DNA of 64,000 nucleotides, from contig NC_079878.1 of the NCBI RefSeq assembly GCF_029227915.1, forward strand, positions 13,888,001 through 13,952,000, written 5' to 3'. This document shows positions 63,262 to 64,000 of this stretch, one piece after another. The stretch is from Hydractinia symbiolongicarpus (Eukaryota; Cnidaria; Hydrozoa; Anthoathecata; Hydractiniidae). Under the pieces are notes generated by a model. That model saw only the letters and a program-made list of their open reading frames with translations. It searched no databases and had not been told where the DNA came from. The position numbers were made by a program, and so were the translations under genes. Each line of letters opens with the position of its first letter. Position 1 is the stretch's first letter.

Positions 63262-63603
63262 GCGCCGTAGATTAGTGGCTATAGCTCTCGTATTCCGTGT
63301 GGGAAACCGGGGTTCGATTCCTCTTGACGGCGATTCAACATGGGCGAGTGAATGTTACCATAGCCCCGGGTTAACCCAAGCCATGTGAGGGAAATTGGGA
63401 AGATGGCTTCATGTGTGGGCCGTTGGATGTTGCCGAGAATTGTCTAGTAGAGCGCGGCCCCTAATTGGGCCTGCGTAGCCCAAAATGAGCATTAAATACT
63501 CTAGAACTCTCCATCTAAGCCATGGCCCCTCCTGGAAATAATAGACAGGGTATATACCTCGATATTAGTGAGGCTAGCCATGTAAAATATGCACATCTAT
63601 CTA
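63262..63603 (+). mobile_element. tRNA-derived SINE
   Basis: The head folds like a tRNA acceptor end (CGCCGT near the 5' side, ACGGCG at the 3' side) with a box A 'tagattagtggctatagc' and box B 'ggttcgattcc'. It is followed by about 240 bases of tRNA-unrelated body and a short 'atctatct' tail. A truncated relative lies at 34582-34680. The anticodon arm does not pair, so this is not a functional tRNA gene. Confidence 0.75.
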
Positions 63604-64000
63604 TCTCTCATCATAAGAAACAAATTTAATTACCGCAAATGTTGAATAAGTCATTCAACATTTGCGTTAAATTAGTGGGATATTCAACATTCGAGTCACC
63701 ATGAGATGTAGTTGGTGGTTGACACAGTAAACGATCTTGGTGGGTACAAAGTTGTCACCATTGTCACCAAACGTACGCGTTTCATCCTCATATCAAAAAA
63801 CGCTATAGGCCCTGGGAGCGAGGTTGCGATACCGCCCCAATCAATAATTAATTGTACAAAAATCAGTTGTGTTTATATGGAATTTTTTTGTTCTGGAACA
63901 ATTTCGTCCCGTTTTCTTCCATATAAACACACCGTCTCGGAAAACGAACAAGATAACTTTGCATATTTCAATTTATGAAAAGAACACCCCGGGACAGTTT
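63604..64000. other. Right edge of window, no gene recognised
   Basis: The sequence includes a half copy of the AACCTCGTTCCCAGGG family ('ccctgggagcgaggttg', about 63809-63825) and a palindrome-like 'caacatttgcg' pair near 63640-63666. No exon is identified. Confidence 0.4.

Noticed and set aside
63262-63335. Functional tRNA gene
   Set aside because: Boxes A and B and the acceptor stem look tRNA-like, but the anticodon stem does not pair, and the tRNA-unrelated body also appears in a second copy. It is a SINE.

Overview
The window reads as a piece of an invertebrate animal genome, most likely a cnidarian and possibly a hydrozoan. The protein genes are animal families split by GT-AG introns, except for an intronless Shaker-type potassium channel (a style common in cnidarians) and an intronless globin-like pair. 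The DNA is AT-rich and full of MITEs, SINEs, minisatellites and decayed retroelements. The organism assignment is inference. The exon models were assembled by eye from splice sites, reading phase and protein similarity; no search was run.

Layout. 1-17.8 kb: no convincing gene; inverted-repeat elements at 7.49-9.74 kb and 11.48-12.22 kb, short MITE families, and a 1.3-kb minisatellite of 31-bp units. 17.87-30.30 kb (-): a complete 15-exon fumarylacetoacetase gene (FAH, 417 aa). Its intron 8 contains, on the opposite strand, a complete intronless Kv channel gene (21.97-23.22 kb). Its intron 4 holds eight 71-bp repeats, and its intron 1 a degraded LINE. 31.3-33.0 kb: remnant of a DIRS-type tyrosine-recombinase retrotransposon. 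34.93-38.42 kb (+): nine exons encoding the dehydrogenase/cyclohydrolase half of an MTHFD1-like folate enzyme, with no synthetase half visible. 40.38-42.77 kb: two nearly identical intronless truncated-hemoglobin-like genes, head to head around a promoter region with heat-shock-element arrays and TATA boxes. 43.97-45.28 kb (-): a three-exon claudin/PMP22-like tetraspan gene. 46.7-47.15 kb: an 11-bp minisatellite. 50.36-54.19 kb (-): a seven-exon nicotinic-type Cys-loop receptor subunit. 56.55-62.99 kb (-): a ten-exon MIPOL1 coiled-coil gene with a Tc1/mariner-like MITE in intron 1. 63.26-63.60 kb: a tRNA-derived SINE.

The genes form no pathway or operon; this is ordinary animal gene order. 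FAH (last step of tyrosine breakdown) and the MTHFD1-like gene (one-carbon folate metabolism) are divergently oriented but separated by the DIRS remnant. The most notable items are the duplicated globin-like pair with apparent heat-shock promoters, the antisense-nested Kv gene with a non-canonical selectivity filter and S6, the dehydrogenase/cyclohydrolase-only folate gene, and a nicotinic receptor whose ligand-box tyrosines and tryptophan are largely replaced by phenylalanine.
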